Part shown: positions 25,389 through 35,652 of the stretch, piece by piece
Position numbering within the stretch: the stretch's first letter is position 1
How the letters are laid out: each line of letters begins with the position of its first letter
NCBI GenBank assembly: GCA_028717345.1
Contig: JAQUNZ010000003.1
Span: 1 to 64,000 of the forward strand
Direction of reading: 5' to 3'
Length of the DNA: 64,000 nt
Source of the DNA: Candidatus Methanoperedens sp.
Lineage (GTDB): Archaea > Halobacteriota > Methanosarcinia > Methanosarcinales > Methanoperedenaceae
Position numbers and translations under genes: made by a program
Notes under the pieces: model-generated
What the model saw: only the letters and a program-made list of their open reading frames with translations
What the model was told of the DNA's origin: nothing
Databases searched by the model: none

Positions 25389-25793
25389 ATGATGAGATTT
25401 GAAAATAAACTATTAAGAGATGTGATGACGAGGGGAGTTGTAACTGTGTCTATGGAAGCAACGGTCAAAGAAATAGCTTCTATGTTGACCAGACAGGGAT
25501 TATCAGGTGTTGCTGTAATTGCTCCGGATGGAGGGGCAGTTGGTGTTATCTCGGATATGGATATTCTTAAAGTTATAGGAAAAGATAACTGGGAAAATAT
25601 TACGGCAGAGTCCATAATGACAACAAATATCAAGATCATTAAGCCTACGTGCACGCTGGGTGAAGCGGCAAAGATGATGATGGAGGAATCCATTCATAGG
25701 CTGCTTGTTTTCTCGGAGTCGGGAGTGGGCGCTTCCCAGAGACCTATCGGTATATTGAGTGCAAGCGATATTGTGAGGGAAGCAGGAAAATAA
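25389..25793 (+). CDS. CBS-domain pair protein
   Basis: The 134-residue protein is two CBS repeats (LRDVMTRGVVTVSMEATVKEIA... and ITAESIMTTNIKIIKPTCTLGEA...-like) with no further domain. Tandem CBS modules bind adenosine ligands and act as energy or redox sensors. GGAG lies eight bases before the ATG. Single gene between archease and SpoIIM-type genes; its effector is unknown. Confidence 0.9.
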   Translation: MMRFENKLLRDVMTRGVVTVSMEATVKEIASMLTRQGLSGVAVIAPDGGAVGVISDMDILKVIGKDNWENITAESIMTTNIKIIKPTCTLGEAAKMMMEESIHRLLVFSESGVGASQRPIGILSASDIVREAGK

Positions 25794-25838
25794 GTTGTAA
25801 GATATGAGGGAAGTGCTATATCGCATCAAGTAGGTTTT

Positions 25839-26432
25839 TTATCTATTCGATAAACCTGTAATCAATAATGGCGTAATGTACGATTCAACAATGGCAGCAA
25901 GTAATAGCAGAGGAACTATTATTTTAAAATAAAAAACAACACCCTGTTTTAATTCATTTAATAGTTCCTGTGTCGTTTTCTGGTGGATCATCAATAAATA
26001 TGCAATATGCCCCAGCCGGAAGCCGATACCCACACTCATAAGTACCATGGGAAGTTCAATAATTCCGTGAGGGAGGATAGCAGCAATTACAAAAATGGCG
26101 CCCTGCTTCTTTAAAAAAAATTCAACCAGTATGCCAAGTACGATCCCGTTTACAACTACAAAAAAAAACGGTACGATACCAAATCCTAAACCAAAAATAA
26201 GAGCCATAAAGCTGTTGCGTACATTGTTCTTGAATATTTCAAGCATCCTTCCAAAAGGTTCAAGTGATGTAATGCTTCCAAAAGTTTCTTTCAACATCCC
26301 GAGCAAATTTTCGGCTGCATCAGGATTTTTTGCAGATATCAATAATCCGATAAAAAATGAAAAGATGAAAATGCCAGCAGAAGCAATGAAATATTTTCTT
26401 GAAGAATAGATATAATCAATATCTTTTCGCAT
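25839..26432 (-). CDS. SpoIIM-family membrane protein
   Basis: The 197-residue protein has five membrane helices and the SpoIIM (DUF95) pattern: a long first helix, an NNVRNSFMALIFGLGFGI segment, the VNGIVLGILVEFFL helix and the ILPHGIIELPMVLMSVGIGFRLG signature. Bacterial SpoIIM acts in engulfment; archaeal members are of unknown role. The gene is one base downstream of the DUF63 gene and probably shares its transcript. Confidence 0.9.
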   Translation of the reverse strand: MRKDIDYIYSSRKYFIASAGIFIFSFFIGLLISAKNPDAAENLLGMLKETFGSITSLEPFGRMLEIFKNNVRNSFMALIFGLGFGIVPFFFVVVNGIVLGILVEFFLKKQGAIFVIAAILPHGIIELPMVLMSVGIGFRLGHIAYLLMIHQKTTQELLNELKQGVVFYFKIIVPLLLLAAIVESYITPLLITGLSNR

Positions 26433-26433
26433 G

Positions 26434-27291
26434 CTATACTCCCATAAGGATGCGAAGCGTGTTCCTTACAGCCGGCGATAAGCCCAGCACTATTATAACA
26501 AGTTTCATGAGCGGTATGAATTTTTTATCCTTATCATCGAACTGGCTGTCAAGCATATAAAATACGGGTATGAATACAAGTAATTTCAGCGGATACATCA
26601 CAAGTGCAGGATGATCAGTGAATTTCCCTGCAATATCTATGAAAAACGTTGGTACCACATGCTTTTCATAATAACCAAGCCAGTCCATCCCTACATACGT
26701 GGAAGAGGCGTCAAGTAAATGGGTGAAAAGGATGGAGATATTAAGTTTATTTGTGAGAAGCGTAAAATTCAACTTGCTGGAAACAAGATACACAACCCCT
26801 GTCGAAACCAGACCCAGTACCAGTATTGCAGCAGCATACTCAAGATGCTGTACTTCACCTAAAACAATAAGAGATGCAATATTTACAAGCGTCCAGGCTA
26901 TTCCCCCGGCGCAGAAAAAAATGTGATAATCCTTTATTATTCTGTTTCTCTCAAGCGCTATGGCAAGTGAAAGAATAGATACTGTTACTGCAAAAATTAC
27001 AAAATAAATGACCGGTGTAATGAAAAGATACTTTATGGGCGGTGAGAATGCACCTGAATCTTCAAGCACTCTCAGTGATGAGCCTGCAAGGATGTAGGGC
27101 GTTACCGCAATTATGAAACTGGTGTCTATTTCTATTTTGAGTTTTACAAGCAATTTATAAACCCCGAACAGACTTATTCCAAGCAATATCGCGTAAGTCA
27201 CAGTATCGACTGGATTGTAGGACGTATCATTGACTATGCCGTTGATGTAATACTTATATATATACTGCCATAAAGTATCTATGATATTCAT
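26434..27291 (-). CDS. DUF63-family membrane protein
   Basis: The 285-residue protein has about eight membrane helices and the DUF63 features SYNPVDTVTYAILL and LAGSSLRVLEDSGAF near the start, with THLLDASSTYVGMDWLGYYEKHVVPTFF in the middle. It is an archaeal membrane family of unknown function. It begins only 11 bases from the start of the divergent glycerol-1-phosphate dehydrogenase gene, which suggests a shared control region and perhaps a link to lipid metabolism (inference). Confidence 0.88.
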   Translation of the reverse strand: MNIIDTLWQYIYKYYINGIVNDTSYNPVDTVTYAILLGISLFGVYKLLVKLKIEIDTSFIIAVTPYILAGSSLRVLEDSGAFSPPIKYLFITPVIYFVIFAVTVSILSLAIALERNRIIKDYHIFFCAGGIAWTLVNIASLIVLGEVQHLEYAAAILVLGLVSTGVVYLVSSKLNFTLLTNKLNISILFTHLLDASSTYVGMDWLGYYEKHVVPTFFIDIAGKFTDHPALVMYPLKLLVFIPVFYMLDSQFDDKDKKFIPLMKLVIIVLGLSPAVRNTLRILMGV

Positions 27292-27302
27292 AGCGAGACC
27301 TT

Positions 27303-28367
27303 ATGAAATCCAGAGAAAATCATAAGAACAAATGGATGGAGCTTCCGAGGATAGTCGACGTTGGTCACGGGGTAATTCATGACACTGGTAAGGTATGTAA
27401 AGACCTTAAACTTAATGGGATTGGACTGATAGTTGCGGGAAGCTCAACACTTAAGGCGGCGGGAAAAAGTGCAGCATCTTCCCTGGAAGACGCGGGGTAT
27501 GATGTGGACACCGTTGTTGCAAAAACACCCACACTTGATGAGATAAATAAAGTTGAGACCAAAGCTTGCGAAGCAAAAATTTCGTTTTTACTGGGAGTAG
27601 GTGGCGGGAAGTCAATAGACATCGCAAAGCTTGCCTCCATGCACCTTGACCTGCCGTTCATAAGCATCCCCACAGCTGCATCGCATGACGGCATAGTTTC
27701 CTCCCGCGCTTCGATCATCAGGGAAGGGAAAACTGTCTCTGAAGCTGCACATACGCCTCTTGCTGTGGTTGCTGATACCGAGATCATAGTAAAAGCACCG
27801 CACAGGCTGCTTGCTTCTGGATGCGGGGATATTATTTCCAATTATACCGCAGTGCTGGACTGGGATCTGGCGCACAGGGTGCGGGGTGAGCCTTTCAGCG
27901 AATACGCTTCCATAATCTCAAACATGACAGCAAGGATGTTGATCGAATCCGCAGATACCATAAAACCAGGTATCGAGGAATCAGCATGGAATGTGATGAA
28001 AGCACTTGTAGCAAGCGGCGTTGCCATGAGTATTGCGGGTTCTTCACGCCCTGCAAGCGGCTCTGAGCACAAGTTCAGCCACGCTCTTGATGAGATCGCG
28101 CCAAAACCTGCCCTGCACGGTGAACAGTGCGGTGTCGGGACAATTATGATGATGTACCTGCACGGAGGCAACTGGCAGGAAATCCGTAACGCTCTTAAGT
28201 TAATTGGAGCGCCGGTAAATGCCTCTGAACTGGGTATAAAGGAAGAATATATTATCGAAGCACTCCTTCATGCCCACAAGATCCGCCCTGAGAGATATAC
28301 CATACTCGGAACAGGGCTTACACGTGAAGCAGCTGAGAATGTCGCAAGGATCACAAAAGTGATTTGA
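27303..28367 (+). CDS. egsA: glycerol-1-phosphate dehydrogenase
   Basis: The enzyme reduces dihydroxyacetone phosphate to sn-glycerol-1-phosphate, the backbone of archaeal lipids. The 354-residue product has [15 protein letters not shown] (NAD(P) binding), [12 protein letters not shown] and the zinc site [11 protein letters not shown] plus LHGEQCGVG. The first in-frame ATG (27303) is only 11 bases from the divergent DUF63 start; a second ATG at 27336 gives [10 protein letters not shown], nearer the usual family N-terminus, so the true start is uncertain. Downstream genes follow after about 30 bases. Confidence 0.95.
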   Translation: MKSRENHKNKWMELPRIVDVGHGVIHDTGKVCKDLKLNGIGLIVAGSSTLKAAGKSAASSLEDAGYDVDTVVAKTPTLDEINKVETKACEAKISFLLGVGGGKSIDIAKLASMHLDLPFISIPTAASHDGIVSSRASIIREGKTVSEAAHTPLAVVADTEIIVKAPHRLLASGCGDIISNYTAVLDWDLAHRVRGEPFSEYASIISNMTARMLIESADTIKPGIEESAWNVMKALVASGVAMSIAGSSRPASGSEHKFSHALDEIAPKPALHGEQCGVGTIMMMYLHGGNWQEIRNALKLIGAPVNASELGIKEEYIIEALLHAHKIRPERYTILGTGLTREAAENVARITKVI

Positions 28368-28395
28368 TAATAATAAAAATAAACAGGTGAATTAT

Positions 28396-28851
28396 ATGGA
28401 AGAATCAGATACAATAATAACATTGATTGGAACAAAACTTGCAAAAAAAGATACCGAGTTCGTATTTAAAGGCGGTGCAAAGGAGTGTGAGCCATGCAGG
28501 TTAAATAAAACCTGCCTCGGTCTTAACATTGGAGGTAAATACAGGATAACCGGCATACGAAATGGGGGAAAGCTCGATTGTTTCGTGCACGACTCAGGCG
28601 TCTGCGCGGTAGAAGTCATTGAGCTGCCTGTTGAAATAAGCATTGAATCAAGGAAAGCCATCAAAGGCTCAACAGTAGCATACGAGCCTGTGCCATGCAA
28701 TATATCAGGTTGCGATAATTTTGTCATGTGCCGCCCTTCAGGGCTAAGGCGCGGGGATAAGTTCACTGTTGTAAAAGTGGGTGAAGATATATCAGGTTCA
28801 TGCGAGAAGGGATATTCTTTAAAAGTAGCTGAGGTGAAACGGACAACATGA
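28396..28851 (+). CDS. UPF0179 family protein
   Basis: The 151-residue protein has the UPF0179 cysteine pattern: ECEPCRLNKTC near 35-45, CFVHDSGVC, CNISGCDNFVMC and SCEKGY. Nine or so cysteines suggest an Fe-S cluster or zinc. The frame extends to a GTG at 28387, but AGGTGA (28385-28390) five bases before the ATG at 28396 makes that the better start. It overlaps the next gene by four bases. Function unknown. Confidence 0.87.
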   Translation: MEESDTIITLIGTKLAKKDTEFVFKGGAKECEPCRLNKTCLGLNIGGKYRITGIRNGGKLDCFVHDSGVCAVEVIELPVEISIESRKAIKGSTVAYEPVPCNISGCDNFVMCRPSGLRRGDKFTVVKVGEDISGSCEKGYSLKVAEVKRTT

Positions 28852-29087
28852 AGAAAATGGATGAGAATAAGTGCATGGACTGTGGGAACGAATTGAATAT
28901 CAAGATACGATATCCTGTATATTCAGCGCGTCTTGCTGTGATCGGATACCGGTGCAAAGACTGCCATGAAAAAGCCAAATCCCCCCAGACCAGGAAGCGC
29001 GAGGAAGAGATGAGCAATTTCATAAAAGAAGTGCCAAAGCCTGAGAACGTAAACCAGGATATCAGAAGATCGCTGGAAAAGAAATAA
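28848..29087 (+). CDS. small CxxC zinc-ribbon-like protein
   Basis: The 79-residue protein has two CxxC pairs (CMDC near residue 9-12 and CKDC near 36-39), which would hold one zinc, and a charged C-terminal helix. No family is recognised. It is coupled to the UPF0179 gene by a four-base overlap and followed two bases later by hisD. Confidence 0.75.
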   Translation: MKKMDENKCMDCGNELNIKIRYPVYSARLAVIGYRCKDCHEKAKSPQTRKREEEMSNFIKEVPKPENVNQDIRRSLEKK

Positions 29088-29089
29088 AG

Positions 29090-30352
29090 ATGTTAACAAA
29101 GCTTATTTCAGAACTTACGCCCGATGAAACAAATCGACTGTTGAACCGGGGCAAAGGGCAATTATCAGGGGTAACCCAATCCGTAGTTTCTATAATGGAG
29201 GATGTAAAGAAGAACGGGGATGAGGCGCTTTTGCGCCTGACGCAGCAATTCGACAAAGCTGTAATAAAAGATATTGAGGTTTCGCGGGAAGAGATTGACT
29301 TGGCTCTCACTGCGGTTGATGAGAAGTTCATTCTACATCTTAGAAAGGCTGCGAATGATATCCGTGAGTATCACCAGGCGCAGATGAGCAAAGACTGGAT
29401 GACCGAATTCGCTCCAGGGCTTATAATGGGGCAACATATTTCACCTCTTGATAGTGTGGGCGCTTATATCCCGGGTGGAAGGGCAACGTATCCAAGTACA
29501 GCGCTAATGACAGTAATACCTGCAAAGATCGCAGGCGTGGAAATGGTGGTGGTATGCACTCCGCCAAGGCAGGATGGAAGTGTGAACCCGCTTACGCTTG
29601 CAGCCGCATCTATTGCAGGCGCAGACAGGGTATTCCGCATTGGCGGGGTTCAGGCGATCGCTGCTATGGCTTACGGGACAAAGACCGTCCCGAAGGTGGA
29701 TAAGATAGTGGGACCTGGCAATGTTTACGTTACTGCGGCAAAGATGGCATGCGGTACTGCGATTGATTTCCCTGCAGGACCCAGTGAAGTGCTAATTATT
29801 GCAGACAGCTCGGCGAGAGCGGATTATATCGCTGCTGACATGATCGCCCAGGCAGAGCACGACCCTGATGCTGTCTGCGTTCTAGTTACAACATCAGAGG
29901 AACTGGCAAAAAAAGTAAGACAAAATTTGGAACTTCAATTGAAGACCTCTGCAAGGCTTGATATCATCAGGAAATCGCTTGATAATGCGGCGATCCTGAT
30001 CGGAACTCTTGATGAGTGCATCATGTTCTCAAACAGGTTTGCACCAGAGCATCTTGAGATAATGGTTGATATGAATATCCTGGGGAAGATCAGGCATGCA
30101 GGTTCGATATTTGTGGGAAATTACGCGCCCGTGTCTGCTGGAGACTACGCTTCCGGAACGAACCATGTGCTTCCAACCGCAGGATATGCCCGCGTTTTCT
30201 CCGGGCTGAACACAGACCATTACGTGACAAAGTCGAGCGTGCAGATGATTGATAAGAAAGGGCTTGAAAGTTTAGGAGATACTATCATCGATCTTGCCGA
30301 GGCAGAGGGACTCCCGGCGCATGCGAATGCTGTGAAGATCAGGCAGAAGTGA
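29090..30352 (+). CDS. hisD: histidinol dehydrogenase
   Basis: The 420-residue enzyme oxidises histidinol to histidine in the last two steps of the pathway. The zinc and catalytic motifs are present: [58 protein letters not shown] and the basic pair FAPEHLEIM with the C-terminal [10 protein letters not shown]. It sits at the end of a plus-strand run with the UPF0179 and zinc-ribbon genes. hisC lies 18 kb away. Confidence 0.97.
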   Translation: MLTKLISELTPDETNRLLNRGKGQLSGVTQSVVSIMEDVKKNGDEALLRLTQQFDKAVIKDIEVSREEIDLALTAVDEKFILHLRKAANDIREYHQAQMSKDWMTEFAPGLIMGQHISPLDSVGAYIPGGRATYPSTALMTVIPAKIAGVEMVVVCTPPRQDGSVNPLTLAAASIAGADRVFRIGGVQAIAAMAYGTKTVPKVDKIVGPGNVYVTAAKMACGTAIDFPAGPSEVLIIADSSARADYIAADMIAQAEHDPDAVCVLVTTSEELAKKVRQNLELQLKTSARLDIIRKSLDNAAILIGTLDECIMFSNRFAPEHLEIMVDMNILGKIRHAGSIFVGNYAPVSAGDYASGTNHVLPTAGYARVFSGLNTDHYVTKSSVQMIDKKGLESLGDTIIDLAEAEGLPAHANAVKIRQK

Positions 30353-30355
30353 ATA

Positions 30356-31759
30356 TCATCCAAAATAATCATCCATATCTTTCAAATCGAAGAGAAGCAC
30401 CCCATTATCACGTGCAACCTTCACCGCCTCTCTTGTAAAACCTGCCTTTGAGATGAAAGCAAAATGCTCCCTTCTATTCTTGTTGAACCAGTTAACCTGC
30501 GGCGCCGTATCCAGTAAATGTTGGACAGCATCAGCATCTGTCTTTCTTTTCTGCCACTTGCACTCACAGAAAAGTATATCCAATGTATCACTGTTCAATG
30601 CCACGATATCTATCTCATTCATCCTGTCCCACCACCTGCCCCAATGGGAGAACTGTGCTGGAAGCCTCCCGGCGCTCCCTATTCCCTGAAGGAACTCCAT
30701 TCCAATATGCTCAAAGACGGAAGATGCATAATCAGGCATTGAAACAAGGATGCTATCAAGCAGGTCTTTTGTGTCTCTCAACTCAATCCGTGAGCGATTG
30801 GGCAGTACGAACCTGAACCAGAAATTCAGGAAATTATCCTCAATACCGTAAACGCCTTTCCTGAAGCGCAGAGGGTCTTCAGTCACAGGAACCTGGCGCG
30901 TTACAAAACCGATTTCCTGGAGCACATCTAAGTATCTTGTCAATTTTTTTCCATCGATTCCCACGAAATTGGAAATTTCATTGAGTTTGGTATGTCCCAG
31001 TGCGATTGCTTTCAGTGTGGAAAGATAGACATTGGGGTTTTTAAACTCCTGTGACAGCAGGAAGATGCTTTCCTGATAGAAAAATCCCTCTTTTTCAAGT
31101 ATCTTCTTTTTTATGAACTCGCCCACGCTGCGCTCTTCTATCAATAACAGGTATTTCGCCACGCCGCCTGTGATGGAATATAACGTCACCCGCTCTTCGA
31201 TGTCAAAATTTTTAAGGAACTTTGAAGCATGTTTGAAGTCAAAGGCTTTCAGGTGTATCTGCGATGTGCGCCTGCCGTATAGCGGGGAATCGTAGTTCAA
31301 CACCTCTCGCAACATCATTCCCACATGAGAACCGCTCACGATCAGGAACATCTTTGTCTTCGAGAAGGACGTATCCCAGTATTTCTGGAGGATGGACAGG
31401 AAAGCGGGTGTGCTCTTGATGATATAGGTTATTTCATCTATGCCGATGACCAGCCTTTTATCCGCTGGCAGTATCTTTGTAAGGTAGCTGAAAAACTGGT
31501 CCCAGTTATCAAACCTTGTCTTTTGCAGAAAATCATCACGCGTGTATTCATATATCTGCTGTTTGAAACTTTCTATCTGCTGGGTCTCTGTCTGCTGGTC
31601 TGCAAGATAGTATATGAAATCCTTTTTGTTTTTCCCGAATTCCTCGATAATGGCGGTCTTCCCAATCCTGCGCCTGCCGTATAGCACTATGAATCTGGAT
31701 GAGTCTTTTGAGTATTCCTCTTCGAGATGGTTTAATTCGGATTCGCGGTTGAGGAACAT
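30356..31759 (-). CDS. archaeal AAA ATPase with DUF234 nuclease-like domain
   Basis: The 467-residue protein has an N-terminal STAND-type ATPase (Walker A GRRRIGKT at 28-35, then GIDEITYI as Walker B), a middle winged helix (about 270-320) and a C-terminal DUF234 region with a PD-(D/E)xK-like core (NEIDIVALNSDTLDILFCECKW). This family is abundant in archaea, often in variable regions, and may act in defence or mobile-element biology. Its promoter region carries an unusual 15-bp iterated repeat (see 31796-31877). The gene ends three bases from hisD, convergently. Confidence 0.9.
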   Translation of the reverse strand: MFLNRESELNHLEEEYSKDSSRFIVLYGRRRIGKTAIIEEFGKNKKDFIYYLADQQTETQQIESFKQQIYEYTRDDFLQKTRFDNWDQFFSYLTKILPADKRLVIGIDEITYIIKSTPAFLSILQKYWDTSFSKTKMFLIVSGSHVGMMLREVLNYDSPLYGRRTSQIHLKAFDFKHASKFLKNFDIEERVTLYSITGGVAKYLLLIEERSVGEFIKKKILEKEGFFYQESIFLLSQEFKNPNVYLSTLKAIALGHTKLNEISNFVGIDGKKLTRYLDVLQEIGFVTRQVPVTEDPLRFRKGVYGIEDNFLNFWFRFVLPNRSRIELRDTKDLLDSILVSMPDYASSVFEHIGMEFLQGIGSAGRLPAQFSHWGRWWDRMNEIDIVALNSDTLDILFCECKWQKRKTDADAVQHLLDTAPQVNWFNKNRREHFAFISKAGFTREAVKVARDNGVLLFDLKDMDDYFG

Positions 31760-31795
31760 GGTATTATAGTTGGCGGGGATGTTATTTAAATTTAA

Positions 31796-31877
31796 CTAAT
31801 CTGGATTAGACTAATTTGGATTAGACTAATTTGGATTAGACTAATTTGGAATAGGCTAATTTGGAATAGGCTAATTC
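31796..31877. promoter_or_regulatory. iterated 15-bp operator-like repeat array
   Basis: Five copies of a 14-base dyad CTAATTTGGATTAG (variants CTAATCTGGATTAG and CTAATTTGGAATAG), each separated by one base, followed by a partial sixth copy. Each unit has CTAAT and ATTAG arms around a TTGG centre. The array ends next to a TATA-like TTTAAATTT about 30 bases before the ATPase start on minus, so it occupies the activator/operator position of that promoter. Confidence 0.8.
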
Positions 31878-32071
31878 CGGCATTAAATTAGACTTAAGAA
31901 GAAATTTCTGATTACTAACCATTTTATCATGGAACTAAATCAGTCACTGAACACGTCAAATACAACAACCTTTATCTCATTCCAACCTGAAATCAGCACA
32001 TAATGTTGGTCGAAGGGATGAATCAAACTATGGAAAAACCGCAAAGGGCACAAAGAACACAAAGTAATCAT
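31878..32071. other. intergenic sequence before polC, no gene seen
   Basis: I see no open frame with a ribosome binding site here. A short purine-rich repeat (GCAAAGGGCACAAAGAACAC, 32041-32060) and the CTGCG-type dispersed repeat (32072-32101) follow. Confidence 0.4.
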
Positions 32072-32101
32072 ATCTGCGTTTATCTGCGTTCATCTGCGGT
32101 T
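32072..32101. repeat. dispersed intergenic repeat, CTGCG type
   Basis: Three 10-base units ATCTGCGTTT, ATCTGCGTTC and ATCTGCGGTT in tandem. Related copies lie at 38254-38283 (inverse strand), 38442-38461 and 55581-55610. Similar repeats are common between genes in methanogen-related archaea and some bacteria. Confidence 0.8.
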
Positions 32102-32127
32102 AATTTATTCATGAAAGGGTGCCAATA

Positions 32128-35100
32128 ATGAAATTCGCCGCCAGCACCGCCATGCTTCAATATTTCAACACCCTTGAAATCGAACTCAACCGCGCCATCG
32201 ACATCGCCAACCGTGCACGCACAAATGGAGCAGACCCGACACCCTCGATCGAGATACCGATAGCAAAAGACCTTGCTGACAGGGTGGAAAAGCTCATTGG
32301 AGTTGAGGGCGTGGCGAAGCGGCTTAGGGAGCTTGAATCGACCATGTCCCGCGAGGAAGCTTCATTGCAGCTTGGTTTTGAAGTGGCAAGCGGAAAGATC
32401 AAACAATTCGACTCTAAACGCGATGCTATAGAAGCTGCTGTAAGGATATCCATGGCTGTTCTCACAGAAGGCGTTGTAGCAGCTCCAATAGAGGGCATAG
32501 CTAAGATTGACCTTGCAAAGAACGACGACGGAACGGAATACATCAGGATATATTACGCAGGACCCATACGCAGCGCGGGCGGCACTGCGCAGGCGCTCTC
32601 TGTCCTGGCTGCGGACTACATCCGCGGAAGTTTAGGGATCAACCGCTTCATCCCGCGACCTGAAGAGGTGGAGAGATACGTTGAAGAGATCGGTGCATAC
32701 CACAGGAACGTCCATCTCCAGTACCTGCCCACCGACGATGAAATAAGACTTATCGTAAGTAACTGCCCCATCTGCATAGACGGTGAGCCCACGGAAGAGG
32801 CTGAAGTAGAAGGGCGCCGCGACCTCCAGCGCGTTGAGACGAACAGAATACGCGGCGGTATGGCGCTTGTGATCGCAGAGGGCATCGCGTTAAAAGCCCC
32901 GAAGGTGAAAAAACATGTTGACAAGCTGAAACTTCCAGGCTGGGACTTTCTTGAGAAGTTCGTCGTGACAGTTAAAACAGACGATGCCTCAGCGCAGCTT
33001 AAACCCAAGGACAAGTACCTCCAGGATCTGATAGCAGGAAGACCTGTATTTTCATATCCTTCACGCCCGGGGGGATTCAGGCTCAGGTACGGAAGGGGCA
33101 GGAATACGAGTTTTGCAGCAGCGGGCTTAAGTCCTGCTACGATGGTAATGGTGGATGATTTCATAGCAACAGGCACGCAGCTAAAAGTGGAACGCCCTGG
33201 AAAAGCGGCAGCTATTGGACCTGTGGATACACTCGAAGGACCGACGGTTCGACTGTTCAACGGGGATGTGCTGAGGGTGGACACGGCACATGATGCTCTC
33301 AGGATAAGACCTTCTGTGCAGAGGATTCTTGATATAGGTGAAATCCTTATCAACTTCGGGGATTTTCTTGAGAATAATCATCCTCTTGTGCCATCCTCCT
33401 ATTGCTATGAATGGTGGGTGCAGGAACTTGCTTCAAAGACGTCCATAAAGGAGCACGGGGAATTAAAAAACCCGGACCAGAAAACTGCGCTTTCTTTATC
33501 TGATACATACAAAGTGCCGCTCCATCCCAAATATACATACCTCTGGCATGATATTACGCTTGATGACCTGACAGCACTTGCAGAATACATCCAGAAGAAC
33601 GGGAAATTTGCCGGAAAACTGCATTTCCCTCCTGATGGTAAAATAAAAAACATCCTTGAAACTCTTCTTATACCTCATACTGTCCGTGAAAACCAGATAA
33701 TCATCGAAGAGCCGCTGCCGCTTCTAAGATGTCTTGGACTTTCCCCCGACCTTAAAAAAACATGGACATCCCTCGAAAAAGACATTATGGATACGGTATC
33801 AAAACTCAGCGGGATAAATATCCGCAGTCGCGCTCCGATAAGGATCGGGGGCAGGATGGGACGACCCGAAAAATCGGACAAAAGGGAGATGAAACCGGCG
33901 CCGCATGTTCTTTTCCCGATAGGCGAAGCTGGAGGCAGGCGCAGGTCGCTCCAGAGCGCGAAAGATTATGTCGAAGAGGAGGAAGGGAATGGCGCTGAAA
34001 GGAATAACGAGTTCAGGACAGGACTCACAGTCCAGAAAGAAAAAGTCGGGACGATAAAAGTACAGATAGGTGAGCGCTACTGTCCTTCTTGCAGGACAAG
34101 GACTTTCAAGAACAGATGCCAGTGCGGGAAGTTCACCCAACCATTGCTTAAATGCCAGTCTTGCGGGATCGAAGTCGCCAAACCCATTTGTCCGAAGTGC
34201 AAAAAAGAGACCACATCTGTCACAGAGATGGATATAGATTTCAAGTCAGAATGCCTGCTTGCGCTAAAGAATCTCGGAGAGAGGGATAACCTGGTGTCGA
34301 TAAAAGGAGTTCTGGGTCTGACCTCAAAGAACAAGACGCCTGAGCCGCTTGAAAAGGGGATACTCCGGGCAAAGCACGGCATCGTGATGTTCAAGGATGG
34401 GACAGTTAGGTATGATTTATCTGACCTGCCGCTCACGCATATCAAGCCGAAAGAGATTGGCGTTACTGTGGAGAAACTCGTAGAGATGGGATATGATAAG
34501 GATGTATATGGGAAACCGCTTGTTGATGAGAAACAGATACTTGAACTCAAAGTGCAGGATATTGTTGTTTCAAAGGACTGCGGCGAATATTTGCTCAAGA
34601 CCGCGGGGTTTATTGACGATCTTTTGACGAAATATTATAAAGTAGATCCATACTACAATATCAGCAGCATTGATGAGCTTATCGGCAAACTTGTCATCGG
34701 GCTTGCGCCGCATACATCGGCAGGAGTCCTGGGGAGGCTGGTGGGTTTCACGACCGCGTCCGTGGGCTATGCGCATCCTTTTTTCCATGCTGCGAAGAGA
34801 AGGAACTGCGACGGCGACGAGGACTGCGTGATGCTGCTCATGGACGGTCTCCTTAACTTCTCGCGCTCCTACCTCCCCGACAAGCGCGGCGGTCAGATGG
34901 ATGCGCCGCTTGTGCTGACCTCGCGCATCGACCCGAATGAGGTGGATAAGGAGGCGCATAATATAGATGTGCTTTTCCAGTATCCGCTTGAGTTCTATGA
35001 GGCGACATTGAAGTACACGAACCCGAAGGACATCGTGAAGATCATGGATACAGTTAGCGGAAGGCTTGGAAAACCTGCGCAGTATGAAGGCTTCGGGTTC

Positions 35101-35559
35101 ACGCACGACACCACTGATATCGCAGCAGGTCCAAGGAACAGCGCCTACAAGACGCTGGGGACGATGATTGAGAAGATGGACGCGCAGCTTGCCCTGGCGC
35201 GAAGGATCAAGGCTGTTGACCCGCAGGACGTGGCTGAGCGCGTCATTGAATCGCATTTCCTTCCAGACCTGATAGGGAACCTGCGCTCATTCTCGAAGCA
35301 GAAGGTGAGATGCACGAAATGCAATGCGAAATACAGGCGCCCGCCCCTGCGGGGGACGTGCCCGAAGTGCGGGGGGAATGTCGTGCTTACGGTGCATGAG
35401 GGTTCGGTGAAGAAGTATCTTGAGACGAGTTTGAGGATTGCGGATGAGTATGATGTGAGGCATTATACGAAGCAGAGGCTTGAGCTGCTGGAACTTGAGA
35501 TGAAATCGCTTTTTGAGAGCGATAAGGTGAAGCAGAAGGGGCTGGCGGATTTTATGTGA
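32128..35559 (+). CDS. polC: DNA polymerase II (PolD) large subunit DP2
   Basis: The 1143-residue catalytic subunit of the archaeal replicative polymerase D. It has the family N-terminus, two double-psi barrel regions with the metal-binding NCDGDED near residue 893 and several zinc knuckles (CPSC/CQCG near 650-665, CQSCG and CPKC near 680-690, and CTKC/CPKC near 1060-1085). Length is normal and no intein interrupts the active site. The frame opens at a GTG (32119), but the ATG at 32128 with AAAGGG upstream is preferred. It is flanked by accessory genes rather than replication genes. Confidence 0.96.
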   Translation: MKFAASTAMLQYFNTLEIELNRAIDIANRARTNGADPTPSIEIPIAKDLADRVEKLIGVEGVAKRLRELESTMSREEASLQLGFEVASGKIKQFDSKRDAIEAAVRISMAVLTEGVVAAPIEGIAKIDLAKNDDGTEYIRIYYAGPIRSAGGTAQALSVLAADYIRGSLGINRFIPRPEEVERYVEEIGAYHRNVHLQYLPTDDEIRLIVSNCPICIDGEPTEEAEVEGRRDLQRVETNRIRGGMALVIAEGIALKAPKVKKHVDKLKLPGWDFLEKFVVTVKTDDASAQLKPKDKYLQDLIAGRPVFSYPSRPGGFRLRYGRGRNTSFAAAGLSPATMVMVDDFIATGTQLKVERPGKAAAIGPVDTLEGPTVRLFNGDVLRVDTAHDALRIRPSVQRILDIGEILINFGDFLENNHPLVPSSYCYEWWVQELASKTSIKEHGELKNPDQKTALSLSDTYKVPLHPKYTYLWHDITLDDLTALAEYIQKNGKFAGKLHFPPDGKIKNILETLLIPHTVRENQIIIEEPLPLLRCLGLSPDLKKTWTSLEKDIMDTVSKLSGINIRSRAPIRIGGRMGRPEKSDKREMKPAPHVLFPIGEAGGRRRSLQSAKDYVEEEEGNGAERNNEFRTGLTVQKEKVGTIKVQIGERYCPSCRTRTFKNRCQCGKFTQPLLKCQSCGIEVAKPICPKCKKETTSVTEMDIDFKSECLLALKNLGERDNLVSIKGVLGLTSKNKTPEPLEKGILRAKHGIVMFKDGTVRYDLSDLPLTHIKPKEIGVTVEKLVEMGYDKDVYGKPLVDEKQILELKVQDIVVSKDCGEYLLKTAGFIDDLLTKYYKVDPYYNISSIDELIGKLVIGLAPHTSAGVLGRLVGFTTASVGYAHPFFHAAKRRNCDGDEDCVMLLMDGLLNFSRSYLPDKRGGQMDAPLVLTSRIDPNEVDKEAHNIDVLFQYPLEFYEATLKYTNPKDIVKIMDTVSGRLGKPAQYEGFGFTHDTTDIAAGPRNSAYKTLGTMIEKMDAQLALARRIKAVDPQDVAERVIESHFLPDLIGNLRSFSKQKVRCTKCNAKYRRPPLRGTCPKCGGNVVLTVHEGSVKKYLETSLRIADEYDVRHYTKQRLELLELEMKSLFESDKVKQKGLADFM

Positions 35560-35652
35560 TACATTTATTGAATACACGTTTATACAGATTATATCAACAA
35601 GAATTAAATATATCTTATTAAAATCTAATATATCTGATGGCTGGAGCAGTTA

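Noticed and set aside
31796-31877. Possible CRISPR array
   Set aside because: Repeats are directly adjacent with a one-base gap; there are no spacers and no cas genes nearby.
32616-33353. Open frame of 245 codons antisense to polC
   Set aside because: Ser/Arg-rich shadow frame without start signals.
34570-35256. Open frame of 228 codons antisense to polC
   Set aside because: Shadow of the PolD coding sequence in a GC-richer stretch; the plus-strand protein is unambiguous.
32128-35559. Intein in PolD DP2
   Set aside because: The protein is normal length and the active-site region around NCDGDED is continuous.
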